Source: Xylaria sp. FL1777
Taxonomy: Eukaryota; Ascomycota; Sordariomycetes; Xylariales; Xylariaceae
DNA length: 64,000 nucleotides
Assembly (NCBI GenBank): GCA_022578965.1
Contig: MU400514.1
Location: forward strand, 1 to 64,000
Direction of reading: 5' to 3'
Shown: in pieces, positions 46,990-58,800 of the stretch
How the letters are laid out: every line of letters starts with the position of its first letter
Position numbering within the stretch: position 1 is the first letter of the stretch
Program-made: the position numbers and the translations under genes
Notes under the pieces: model-generated
Seen by the model: the letters and a program-made list of their open reading frames with translations, nothing else
The model's database searches: none
What the model was told of the DNA's origin: nothing

Positions 46990-49900
46990 CTAATTCTTGT
47001 GTGATAATTTCGCCTTAACTTTTCCGAACATAGCGCTGAGCCGGTTCTTCTTTTTCTTTTCTCCGGTTGCCGGGCTGTCGCCAGCCTTGCTGCTAGATGG
47101 GGTGGTATTCTCTGCTGGCTTAGCAGGTGTCGTTGGGTCGACAGCAGCTTTAGCACCGTTGGTGCCGTTAGTGCCGTTGGTGCCGTTCGTCGTCGTCTTC
47201 TGCTCAGACGCCGCAATGGCTGGGGTTTCAGTAGTAGCAGCAGCTACTGATGTAGCCGGTGCTTCAGTTGTTGCCGGAACAGCTAGGACTGGGGTTTCCT
47301 TTGTTTCTGGAGCTTCGGTCGTTGCAGGAGCCTCGGTCGTTACAGGAGCCTCGGTCGTTACCGACTCACCGGCCGTCTCTGCAGGCTTGGTCTCATTCAG
47401 GAGCTCAGTTTCGACGGCCTTCTTTTCCTCAACGGCCTCCGAGTTGGTAGCCGCCTCCGGAGATTTTCCGGACTCGGCAATCGAGTCTTTAACGACAGCG
47501 GGAACCTCGGACGAGACCTCTTCACGAGGCTCCCCGTTCGCAGTTGAATCCACAGGCTTAACTTGACTCAATAGCTCGGCTTCCACAACCTTCTTCTCCT
47601 CGACGGCTTCCGTGTTGGCGGCTGCCTCAGGGGATTCGCCAGCCTCAGTAATGGACTCCTTCACCGCGGCAGGCGCTTCAGGCGAAACTTCTTCCCTGAC
47701 CTCTTCTTTCTGGTTGGTATCGATGGCGTTCTGCACAGATTCGGGCAAATTTTCCTTAACTGAATCAGGGAGCTGCGCGGCAGCCGAAGTAGCGGCAGCC
47801 TGAGCATTTGCAATAGCATCCTGCGCCTTGTCCACAGCAGCATCTTTGGCAATGACAGCTTCAGCAACAGCAGCGCCAGCAGCGGCCGACACGGCGGCAA
47901 CAATGGATGCGGTTGCTTCGCCAGGGGTAACAACGTTCTCAGTCTTTTCGGTCCCTTCACCTGCGGTACCTTCTGAGGTGGATGGAGCCTCCTTCACTTT
48001 ATCTAGAAGCTCTTTTTCAACAGCCGCCTTCTCCTCGACCTCCTCAGGCACTGCGCTCGCCTCGGGGTCAACATGTGCCTTTTCCTGGCTTTCTTTAACA
48101 ACCTCGGGCACCTCGGGCACCTCAGGTGCCTTGGGCTCGATGGGTGCTTCAGCCGCTAAAGCGGCAGTAGTAGATTCCGGAGCAGCCGAAGACAACACGA
48201 CAGGAACACCCCCTATTTCAAGTTAATATGTGAATCTATTAGGCATAGCAGCGCAGGTCAGAGTGTCCATGACAGGAACGTACCTGGAAGTGCGTCGCTC
48301 TTCTCATAGGATTCGGGGTCCAGTTTCACGTTGCTGGTAGTGCTCTCGGCAGCGAGTTCTTCTGGCACTTTCTCACCAGGTGCCAGCTTGATGGGATTAA
48401 CAGCACCTGCAGCAGCGGGTAGGGGGTTAACACCGAAAGTACCCTCATTATTGAGTTCAGTGGCAGGTGTCTCGGGAAAGGCTCCAGGCACTTCGGACTT
48501 CTCGGCCTCTACAACCTTCTCCTCCTTCACGTCTTTTTCGTCGTTATTTACAGCCTCCTCTTTCTTTTCTAAGGGAGCGTCGGCAGCAAGAGCGACTGTG
48601 GTGGACTCCGGGGCCGCGGAACTCATTATGGCAGCAGTAGCGGGAGCCTCAGAGACAATTCGCTCGGGGGTGAGTACGTTGTTCTCGATTCCGCTGTCGT
48701 CCGTTTCTTTTGGCGCAGTGTGGTCAATTATCCATTCACCATCCACGACAAACTATGCGGAAGACGCAAGTTAGTATGAACAAGCCACGGGGTAAGAGAG
48801 ACAAGTTATAGGTAAGAGAGGAGTCGGGTTTGGGGGCTGAATATCGTTTGAGGGCATCCTAATAAACTTTTAGGCTAGGACTTGAAAAGAAGACAAAGCC
48901 TAGTACAGTGTACCACGCCTTAGCAAGCCCCTTGCATGCAGGGAGTACGCGAGCCAAACATCCATGACAAACGAATGAGACAAGACTAGGGAGACTGCAA
49001 AGATAGCTAAGCTTCCGCTCGCACTCTACTCCCGCCCGCTAGAATGCATACACGTAGGGTCTCAGGAATGCCGGGTCCGCTAATACATGCTTATTTGCCG
49101 GCTTGCCTTGCCTAGGAGGTTGTCCATGTGCATCTACGCCGGCAGAGGCTGTGGCGGGTGTAGAGTTTACCACATGCCTACATAACCTCAGGCTTCTCGG
49201 GGACTTATACACAGCACTTGCCCTAGGCGTGCAGGTCTTCCACGATAGAGTTCTCAATTTGGGTAATGCACGAGACTCCAATTGACCTATCAGGACAGCC
49301 GCTCGAGCCACTCAGAGGCCTAGGAAATACTAGGGAACTCCCTGCCCCCATTGCGTCATACGCGTCCAGTATTATACTGGATGCATTCGATAGACGTATG
49401 ATTAGGCGACTTGCCCTCACATTGGAAGAGCGTAGAGCAGCAATTGGGCGGTTGAGGCGAGATTTGGGCAGGCAACACTGATGATGCAACCAAACGCTCC
49501 GTTACGCGATGCTGGTAGGCTGGAATAGCGGTAGGCGCCCCGGTGGTCCTGAGTGGTACCCGGGTGCTAGATCACCTGGAGGCGCCCATTGCTCTCCAGG
49601 ACTATGGCTAAATGCGACCTCCGATGGCGGTGAACATGGTTGGCGCCGAGGGAGACAGACGCATATAGTAAGAAATAAAGCAGATTCCGGCGACGGTGAC
49701 ATAGAGACCATATATGAAGCGACGAACCTTGTAAAAGATTTTGCTGGAAGCGTCGGGTAGGGCGACACTTTTCTCAAAGCTGTCGCCAATCTTTTCGAGC
49801 TTCTCCGTCTTCTTCCAGTCGTCGAAAGTCCCAGTCACATAGACCTCGGTGGCAGGATGACCCCTATCGAGAGTAGCGACGAGGCGACTCGTTAGCAAAG

Positions 49901-50089
49901 TGCTCAATTGTGCGCGCAAGGCGACAGCGAGAGTGTTACAAAGGCCCAGCAGTCAAGGGATGGATGTCCCGAAGGAACGAGGCGCGCTTGCGACAAGCAA
50001 TCCGAGGCTGTAGGACGGAGAGAAAAAAGCCGGTCGGTCACCGGGAGCTTCAATGATGGAATGCTCTTCTGCCCTTCTTCTTTGGTCTG

Positions 50090-50127
<38 letters not shown>

Positions 50128-50199
50128 TCTGTCTATGTTGTCGCTGGCCATCAAGAGCCTGTGTTGTTTCGACTTACCACTTGAAAACAAAGCTTCCCA
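46990..50199 (-). CDS. Crp1/Mdg1-like CBM48 protein with long Ala/Glu-rich tail
   Basis: Four exons: 50177-50199, 49728-49863, 48284-48752 and 46990-48212, giving 616 residues. Residues 1-80 form an AMPK-beta-type CBM48 domain: MGSFVFKWGHPATEVYVTGT, FDDWKKTEKL, IFYKFVVDGEWIIDHTAP and the trailing GIENNVL, which is the Crp1/Mdg1 arrangement. Yeast Crp1 binds cruciform DNA and Mdg1 acts in pheromone signalling. Carbohydrate binding is not certain for this group. The remaining 530 residues are low-complexity Ala/Glu/Thr/Pro with internal duplications and a basic end (KKKKNRLSAMFGKVKAKLSH). Introns are 313, 975 and 71 bp, and the second is exceptionally long for this window. It lies inside the sequence IFYK^FVVDG, so the conserved domain proves the join. 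Intron 1 contains a (CT)n tract. Confidence 0.9.
48753..49727 (-). other. 975-bp intron of the CBM48 gene, with a small frame on the opposite strand
   Basis: The intron has a GTTCGT donor, an ACTAAC branch-point-like site and a CATAG acceptor. On the plus strand, 49266-49481 encodes 71 residues including SSIILDAFDRRMIRRLALTL and EERRAAIGRLRRDLGRQH. It is protein-like in composition but without a recognised family or a confirmed promoter. It may be a remnant of an inserted element or a small nested gene. Confidence 0.55.
50088..50133. repeat. (CT)n microsatellite in an intron
   Basis: About 40 bases of CT with a few interruptions (CTAT, GT), inside the first intron of the CBM48 gene. Confidence 0.9.
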
Positions 50200-52543
50200 T
50201 AGTCGCAGGTTTCGTAGACGTGGTATAGAGGAATCAATTATAGGAAATTAGAACAAAGAGACGGCAAGCTGATTTGGTTCTCTTCTTCTCGAGCACACAC
50301 TGGTGGTAAACACGAACAACTTAGGTATACTACCCGCTGCAGGGAAAATAGTGATAGCAAAGGTAACTTGCTAGGCAGGCCGGGAGGAATTGCGCAAGAG
50401 TGTCGGGTTTGTTATCAGAGCTTGCTGGAGAGCTCCTTACTAGCGCAGCGCTCCTTTGTCCTTTGTGCGTGGCTGGAAGCCCGGAGAACTTGAAAGGCTT
50501 AGTTAGGTACTACCTATCTGGGTACCTATGATGACAGGGGAGACTGGGGGTACGGGGGACATCCTGAGCTGACAGCCCACCAGTTCGCACACAATCAATC
50601 ACGAACCGCCGAAGCCCCCCATCTACCCCACTACACTTACCGACTGCTGGTACCTGTTCAGGTACTTTACCGCTGAAGCTATAGAGGGGCATTGAAGGTA
50701 ATAGGCCTCCGATAGGTAGGCCGCGGACTACCTAATTATCCAAGGACACATTGGTTATCACTTAAGGTTACATACGCATAGGTAAGTACTTACCTACTTA
50801 CTTAACCTGTCGGTAAGAAGGCTAAGGGTGAAGTACTTTGCTCGTCACCGCCTACTGTGTAAGACAAACACGACCTAACAACGTTGAAGCAACTAGCTAA
50901 CTACAGTACGTACGGTACTAACTAACGTACGGTAGATCATGTATAGCACTGTATTGTAGGCATAACCATGTCTCTAACTGGCCCACTATGACCCGCATGC
51001 ATCACGATCCATCTAATCTATCTTCCTGTTTTCAGTACGCTTAACCTACTACATTAGCTCTAACGGACTGCGCCATCATTGATGGGGTCTAATTAATATA
51101 CGCTACACCAAGAAGAAGGGAGCTAAATGTCTACACTACTCAACAAGATATGCGGAGTGGAAAGAGAAAGAAAAAAAGATACCTAATGTAGGTATAGTAG
51201 TTGTTGTTGTTATGTGGCATTTCGAGATACCTAGTGTACAGCCGGCCGGAAGAGCTGAGTGTAAAGGTAGGTGAGGTGAGATAGGCAGCTTTTTATTCTC
51301 AGCGCGTCTGACGAACATAATAATCAGGCACCCGGTCTCAGGCCACAACACGTGCATACCTGGTATGGTAGTAGTAGCATTCGCGATAACATTGCACAAA
51401 GACACATACGAAGTAGGACAACCCAAGTCGAGCACAGCGGCGTCTACGCATACCTATTGTTTTCTGCATGGTCGCATGGTTGCATACATGCGTACCGTGC
51501 TGTGCTACGTATCAATGCCTGCCGAGTCCGTCTGTGTGTGGTGTGGTATTTAGTAGGCGCCTCCGAATTGGACCCTTTTTTTGGCTCCTCTCTGGAGCTG
51601 GTTTTATCATCACCCAGGGAAGGCAACATACGTCATTGGCCACCATCGGAACTCTGAAGAGCAGGCTCTCTTGGCGGTCTACAGGAGGGCCGAAGAAAGA
51701 AGCTGTTGCAGACCGCCATTGCTGTCGCCATGTACCATGCGTGTAAACCCGGCAGCTGCGCAGATAAGGCTCTGGACCTCAGACAAGGATGGGAAGGATA
51801 ATGCGCAAGTCGTCTTTTTTTATTTTATTTTTTTTATTTTTTCCCTTTCTTGTTTTCCACTTCTTGTATACTAAGGACACTCTGAGTGTGGGTATAAACG
51901 AAAGGCTATTATTGATAAGCCGGAACCGGACTTAAGTCCGAAGCGACATCACCTTGGGAATTGCGTCAAATTGGCAAGGTAGTAAAAAGGATGGTATTTT
52001 TCCGTGGCGGCCTCTTGTGTCCTACATGCGCCCCTGTCGTATCCGTGGAAGAGAAAAAAAGGTCAAATCAAAACACTATCATACATCGTTTCTCGTCGTC
52101 ATCTCATACCGTTACGTAGAGAAAGCAAGGAAAAAAGGAATGGAACGGAAAGGGGTATTGGAGAAAGGGGAAACATGTCCTCTCAACGAACGCCCTCGCT
52201 CAATAAAGTCCAATGCGCGCTTCTTTGATCATAAAATAACCTGGCCCTCCGCCCTAATGTATACCGAATAGTGTTACAGTTGTGTATCCGCTCCTAATCA
52301 TGCGTCTATATATATATGCTAAGGTGAGTGAGTAGATGAAATATAGAATAATGGGAGAAAAAAATATTGAGAAAGGAAAAGAGTAAAAGAGAAGGTAGAA
52401 AAAAAAATCATTGAAGTGAAGAAACAAATATAGAACGACGAAAATTTCAAGAAGTGGAAAGTGAAAAATAGGGGCCACAAGGAAAGGAAATAAACCAGGA
52501 TACCACAGAAACCCCATCTGATGATTTCTCTCACACGCGCCCC
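50200..52543. other. 2.3-kb gene-free region
   Basis: Promoter side of the CBM48 gene and 3' side of the transcription factor gene. It contains TACCTACTTACTT blocks near 50790-50800, a T-rich tract at about 51810-51850, and the 14-bp palindrome CGGACTTAAGTCCG at 51927-51940. No gene is seen. Confidence 0.55.
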
Positions 52544-55500
52544 TTAGAAACGTGCCCTGTTCGGATCATCCTCGAGACACCTCAGCACACGAACGGCATC
52601 GACAAGGAGTTTGTTTTTGCCTCCGACGCTTTCATGCTCGAGTCTCCTCCGCACCATGGCGATGACGCCGAGGGCTTCCCGCCTCGCTCGGACGTTTTGG
52701 CAGGCTGTTTCGGGACTGAGGCTCGCCACCGTCTTCAACCAAGCTTTGGCCTCGTTCTCCGCTCTGGCAAGGGCCGAATTACTATTAGAAGAGGACGCGG
52801 GTGAGAAACCGACACCGTCAGCACCGCCTCGCCCCGTGACACCCCTGGTCGTGCGGTTGATGGACCAGCAGATGAGGGCGCAGACGTACAGGGCCCAGTA
52901 GTCTGATATCTCCGACATGTTCCATCGCCCTGGTTGCTGGTGTTTCCCCGCTGGATTTCGGTCATTAGGCGTATTATTATCATTAGCGTCAAAGAAAGCC
53001 AGAAGTGCCTTGGCGGCGAAAGTGGCAGCAGCCCCCGCATGGACACTGCTGCTCCATGATCTGACGATGACTTTGCGGCGTTGGAAATCTTCCTGGTCGA
53101 GGAGTTTCCGGGAAAATAACCAGCTGTCCCCCGTGACGGCGAGCAGGTCACGAAGAGGAGTATAATGCAGAGCTAGATAGGTGTTGGCGACTGCTGATCT
53201 GGAGAATAAGCTGCACATCCGCGTCGTTGAATCTAAGTCTAGGTCTGCAGAGTGGTCCATGGTTGAAGCAGGCGATCGGCGTGGCAAGCGGAGGGTTTCC
53301 GAGGCTAGATATACCGCTAGGTCCAGTGGGAGGGCTGTGGTAACATGATCGGCGGTAATTTCTTCGTCCGCTAAGGACACGGAGTCAAGTTGAGTTGGAT
53401 CGGAGCTCAGAAGTTTCTCCCATGCCTCTGAGTCTTGGGCTGTCCAAAGACGCTGTGTAGATTTCGTCAAGGGTATAGGGGGAGTTGGAGTAAGGAAATG
53501 ATGTATCGTGGAATGCTCATGGTACATGGAAGTATGAATATCGAGAACAAAGGATGCAGAAAGAAGCCTCCGGCGAGACTCGGAAATAATCCATTCATCC
53601 CAATGTCGATGGCTGGTGCTAGTAGAGTTGTCGTGATTAACCGATGTTTGAGAGGCGGCCACCTGTGAGGAAGACGTTGAGTATTGGTGCCAATATTTTT
53701 TGTTGAAAGGTGATAGAACAATACTAAAGAGATGATCCTGAATAGCAAAGCATGTGAGGGAATCAACAGATGAGAGTAAAAGAAAGGGAGAGGAGAATGA
53801 TTGCTTACCCTTGAGTATAGCGACTGGAAGGGCTCCGACGGGCGGGCCACTGCCCTCGATCCTCGGAACCGGCCGTAGAACTCGCACAGAAGGATCGCCT
53901 GCATGACATTGAGCCCCCACTGAGGACGCTGTGACTTTTTAGCTGGGGATGCTTGACACGTCAAGCAGTAAGGGTTGACTTACGCGTCGGGCTTCTTGAG
54001 AAGCAACACCATGCAGGATGTGACTGTTGATGCGATCCTCCTTGCTCCGAAGAAACTGTGAGCCCAAAGCGGCCATAGCGCACCGCAATACTGGGTCATC
54101 AGAAGTCTCCAAGCTCCGGCGGTGAACGAGTGGAAAGAGGGTGTCGAAGCGCTTCCAGTATACGTCGAGGTAGCGGGGGATGGCGTTCAGTGCGGCCGTC
54201 GACGGTACCAAGGCCGTCAGAAAGGCAGCGTCCGAATATGGACTTAATAACGCTGCCGATCCTTTTTGACGGCTTAGTATCGTCGGGGGGTCCGATACTG
54301 AGTGGCCAAGGGTGACTAGATTTTCAGCCGGTTGAGCGGAAAGCGTAACGGTCGGTGGGGTCGGACTACGAACAGGATATGGGTGTGATTGAAACTCGAA
54401 GTAGCTGCTATCATCGTAGGAGGTGGTATAGTCTGATACCTGGTGATAGACAGGCTGCTGAGGCGAAGGATACTGGTGAGGAACGTAGATTAAATCAGGA
54501 TTAGGGACATCTGCATTCGGCGAATCGTAGCCCCGAATCATGGCTCTGTCAGGCGTTGAATACGGGCTATCAGAGGCTGAAGAGGGCCAGTTCGACTCCT
54601 GAGAGAGATGACCTGGAAAACTACTGTCAGGTATTGTCAAACTAGGTAGCCCCTCCAAGCCAAGATAAGTATACGAAGGGGACCTTCGTGGTTCGAACTC
54701 CAGCCCGTAGGAGTTACTGTGGAAAGGAGGGCCATCCATACTTGAAGGGTGAACCCCAAAAGGAGGAGCAGATCCTGACAAGATGTAATCACCCTGTGAC
54801 TGCGAGAAGCCTGTCGAATGAGACCGGGAAGAGTTTGCAGAAGGGGACATTGGTCCCTGTCCCGATACACTGCCGCGGTGACTTGTAGGATAAGGCGAAG
54901 CACTGCCAGGATAAGACGAATTTGTGGGCATATCATCCACCATAGACAAACCGGTGCCGGGTAGCATGGGCGTTTGGGGAAAGCTACTCATAGACGGGTT
55001 CTCTACCGGAGTATGAGACGTTTGACGACTTGCACCGCCGGTCACGTCCGTTCCTGACCTGTCATCTTGTTCACTGCCGTGCATAGTTAACCTCTGCCCT
55101 ATAATTGACTTATATGCCGGAGACTCACTGTCTCTGAGTATGGCGTGTAAGTAAATCTTGCCTATGAAAGACTTTGTCACAGCCATGGTAAGGACACTGA
55201 AAAGTAGCCGGCTTGTGACTTAGTTGATGTCGCCTATGTGCAGTGTTAGAGAAGAGCTCAATACATGGGCTGCTATCCTCAAGACCAATTACCTTAGATG
55301 TTCTGCTCGTGTGAATGTCTAAGCATGGTTAGTAAGTCTCTTAGCTGACAAGTGTTGAAGTTGACTTACTTTTGGTGGTTTGCATATCTCGCACGTGTGA
55401 ACTGGTACTCCCTTCTTGGCCCGGCTTACACGTCCAGTAATCGGGGTCAGCTTGACAGGGATGCTGCTCTCTCCTGGAACACTCGACATTGGCCTTGAAG

Positions 55501-55894
55501 ACACAGTGGATCGACCAGATGGCGGCATGTTTGACGACGATGAACTCGGGATATAATTTCCGTAACCAGCGGTATCCATCGACTCAGTACTATCAACACT
55601 TCTTCTTTCAAGGAAGGGGAGGCGGGATGGTGATGCTTTATCTGCGCTCGCCGTTGCTGTTGTGGACGACACCGTTGTTGTAGACCTGGATGGGCGACTC
55701 AATGGACCACGCCGCCTTGGTTGGGACTTACTTGTGTCAGTGGTCGATGATGGGAGGCTTTCATCACTTTGCTTGGTGGTGGAGGAAGGGTTGGGACTAC
55801 GAGCTGAGTCGGAATCACCAGGTCGACGGGAGTACTTATCATCCCCAAGATCTTCGTCGTCTGCCACGTCCATAATATATCTCAAGTCGGCCAT
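52544..55894 (-). CDS. C2H2 zinc-finger regulator with fungal-specific transcription factor domain
   Basis: Six exons: 55370-55894, 55293-55318 (26 bp), 55129-55233, 53984-55073, 53809-53928 and 52544-53662, giving 994 residues. A Ser/Thr-rich N-terminus (1-165) precedes two C2H2 fingers assembled from four exons: HTCEICKPPK, TFTRAEHLRRHQLSHKPATF and QCPYHGCDKVFHRQ, then LLTRHTQRHEQ. A long Ser/Pro/Tyr-rich stretch (about 230-500) is probably a transactivation region. Residues about 510-860 carry the fungal_trans-type middle domain: IPRYLDVYWKRFDTLFPLVH, ALGSQFLRSKEDRINSHILH, WGLNVMQAILLCEFYGRF and HWDEWIISESRRRLLSASFV. It is a nuclear regulator with unknown targets. Its nearest gene is 7 kb away, so no local pathway is implied. 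The tiny second exon is essential to keep the first finger intact. Confidence 0.9.
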
Positions 55895-58800
55895 TTTGGC
55901 TCAAAATGGAAATCAAACCACACAAAATAGTAATCGGCACAGCCCTGTCCCTGATAAATAAAGTATAGACTTTAGAATAGGTCGTGAGAGGGAGTATGAT
56001 GGGGGTGTGGATAAAGAAAGGCACCCGAGCTATTCAGCCTTCTCATGAGCGTGCCTGGATAGTAGTTTGTGAACGTTTGGAGGGCATGTATCCAGTGTCT
56101 CCGTCTGCAATGGGACGGAAATACCAACAGAGAAGTAACGGTAGGCTGCGTGACATTGCTATATTCAGATCTAGGGCCGATCGAATGCGGATAACGAGAC
56201 AGGAAAACTGGCTGACAAGAAGACGAAAAAAAAAAATATTAAAATAAAAACAGAACCAATTCAAGACTACCACACTCATGTGAGCCGGGCTTGGGGCAGA
56301 GCAGGCTGGGCCGTTGCCTTGCAGGCCTGTACGTGCAGACGGACGTGCATGGATGGACATGAGGCACCCCTGTCAGCTGGAAGAGATGCCTGCATGGGTT
56401 GAGATGAGGTCGCGCGCGCGCCCCAGACCGAATGTACAGGCTTGACAGGCGGAATCTCCTTACTAACACAGTCGAGACTAGTATGGCTACTCACCGTTGC
56501 ATGCTCCTTTGGACAACCTCAAACAAGTCCTAGCCCGTAACATGGCCGCGAGCAACACCCACGATCAGCATATTGGACAGCACACACGCATCCAGGACCC
56601 CTCCGACGAAAGATATGTATTGTTGTGCTTGACCCACGTCCCCATCATCGTGGTATCGCAATGGCACACTACGATGTGAGCGAGGAGGAACTCCACAGGT
56701 ATTTCCTGGAACGGATCCCTCGAGTGGTGTGAGCTTCACGAATCACAAGCGCACACACAAGGCAAGACCCGCATCCGGGAGACTGGGTCGTGCCAGGACT
56801 GCCATAATTAGAAGAGGCGGACCTCGCTACCTTACGTTAGTCAACACCTACACTGGTCTAGGTATAGCGAGTTATGTACAGTACTGTACAAGCGTACAAC
56901 TACTGCGTACCTAGTATATAGTATACATGCCCAGTAGTTGTACGGCAGCCGCCCGCCCATGTGGGCTATATACTACATGTAGCCGTGGTACATGGATGAG
57001 TGTGCGTATTGTGTAATGTAGTGTGGTTGTAGCGAAAGTGTACCGGTAGTGCGAAAGGGACGCTCGATTGACGAGAGACATACTCCTACACCTACCACCT
57101 ACATGATGGCTGAGACAAATCTTGGTGTGTTTCACCATCAGGGGTCAGCATCACGGCGAATTAATGGGTTGACCTGAGCTGTGAGCCTTAACCCGCGGGT
57201 GTTGATGATGGTAGAGTTTCCCCATAGTATCAGTCAATAACATGCTATACTACGACGTGTTGGCGAGAAGCCCCCATTTCGGCAGACCTCACGGGTCGAC
57301 CAGAAGCAACGCTATCATTTCTCCGTCAAGAACTAGTATGAGTGCGTGACACGGAGGGGATAGTCTCAGAGTTGGCCCACGCATCTCTCGGGTGTTCTCG
57401 AGTTGGTAGTTCATCGCACAGCTCTGCTAGGATCTCATCCTAATTCTGATCGCTGGCAAGCAAGGCGCAGTTTGTGGTTGCATACAGGTAGCCCGAAGAA
57501 GCACCTCTCTTGTGCCGGGTAACCATACTTGCCTGCTATTAGTAATTCGCCCTTATAGCACAGCTGGCTTGCAGTCGTATCATAGCACCCAAAAGGGTTT
57601 ATGCAAGTGTGTAATTATGTTCTTGCACAGCCGGCTGGTGAATAGGCGAGTGAGTGAAAGAAAGAAAGAATCAATGAATAGACAACCTCAGGCGCAAATT
57701 GGTACATTACTGTACACCCTGCTCGCTGGGCCATGGTGCCTGTAAGTGCCGAATCCGGAAGCCCATCCGCAGGAGTGTACGCAGTAGCGTATAGCGTAAG
57801 CTTGGCTTCTTGTCTACGCATACTTACTTATGCCCACACTAGTGTATACTACATCCTACGTATACTACTGTATCGGCTCCAAGTCGCCTGTTGTTGGTAA
57901 CGCGAGGCGCGGGGTCGAGGGTGTGGATGGGCCGCCCGTTGACGAAATGGAGTGTAGAAGATCCCTAATCGACCCAGCCGATCCAGGAGACAGCCCGACT
58001 GGGTGTGAGCAGAGGATCCCCTAATGCTGGGGTTTGGGGGATCTTACTTAGTATGCGAAAGGGCGACATACTGCGTATACTAGAAGCAGTCGAAGCTTAA
58101 TCGCTATGATACACAGGAAGCACCGGCAATGAGCGAAATGATCAGCAAAGCAGAACGCAACGTGATTCTGGAGACTTCCTGATGTCACCCTTTCCCCCCA
58201 AGGCAGACTACTCTACGGCCTATTCTGTGACCATCTTTCACAGGTTCTGTTATTTCCCTCTTATGGCGATGTCGTCAACCCAGCTTCATAAGGCTTTCTC
58301 GGGTCACTCACTCCGTGTTTCAGACCAGAAAACTGAGGGCATGGAACGAGGGCATCTCGTAGTGTAGTGTAGTGTGTGGCCTGGCCGTTTGATTTTGAGA
58401 GGTCAAAACCTTTCTCTCGGCTTTCGCAGCCGTTTGGAGACAGGGAACATATGTTGGTACAAATCCTCCTGACTGATTATCATCTTACCTGCAGGACAAT
58501 TGGCGAACGATTGGTCGCAGGGTCCCAGGATCCTACTCAGGTATCCAACGCCAAGAGGATATGCCTTTCATCAGGTGGGTGTCTAAGAAGCGGACTGGAG
58601 AGGCTTAGACGGTATTTTCTCGACACCTATTGGCCCTAATGCCAAGTGCGGGAGCACCCACTCTTGAGTAATTAGCAACAAAAGTCCTATTTATATAACA
58701 GATGCAGCAGGGAGCGGCCTGGGAATACCGCTTGTGCTTCTCTAAGAGCTCCTCCAACTACCTAGATAATGTACACGTTTGTTGTGGGTAGGTTGGCCGT

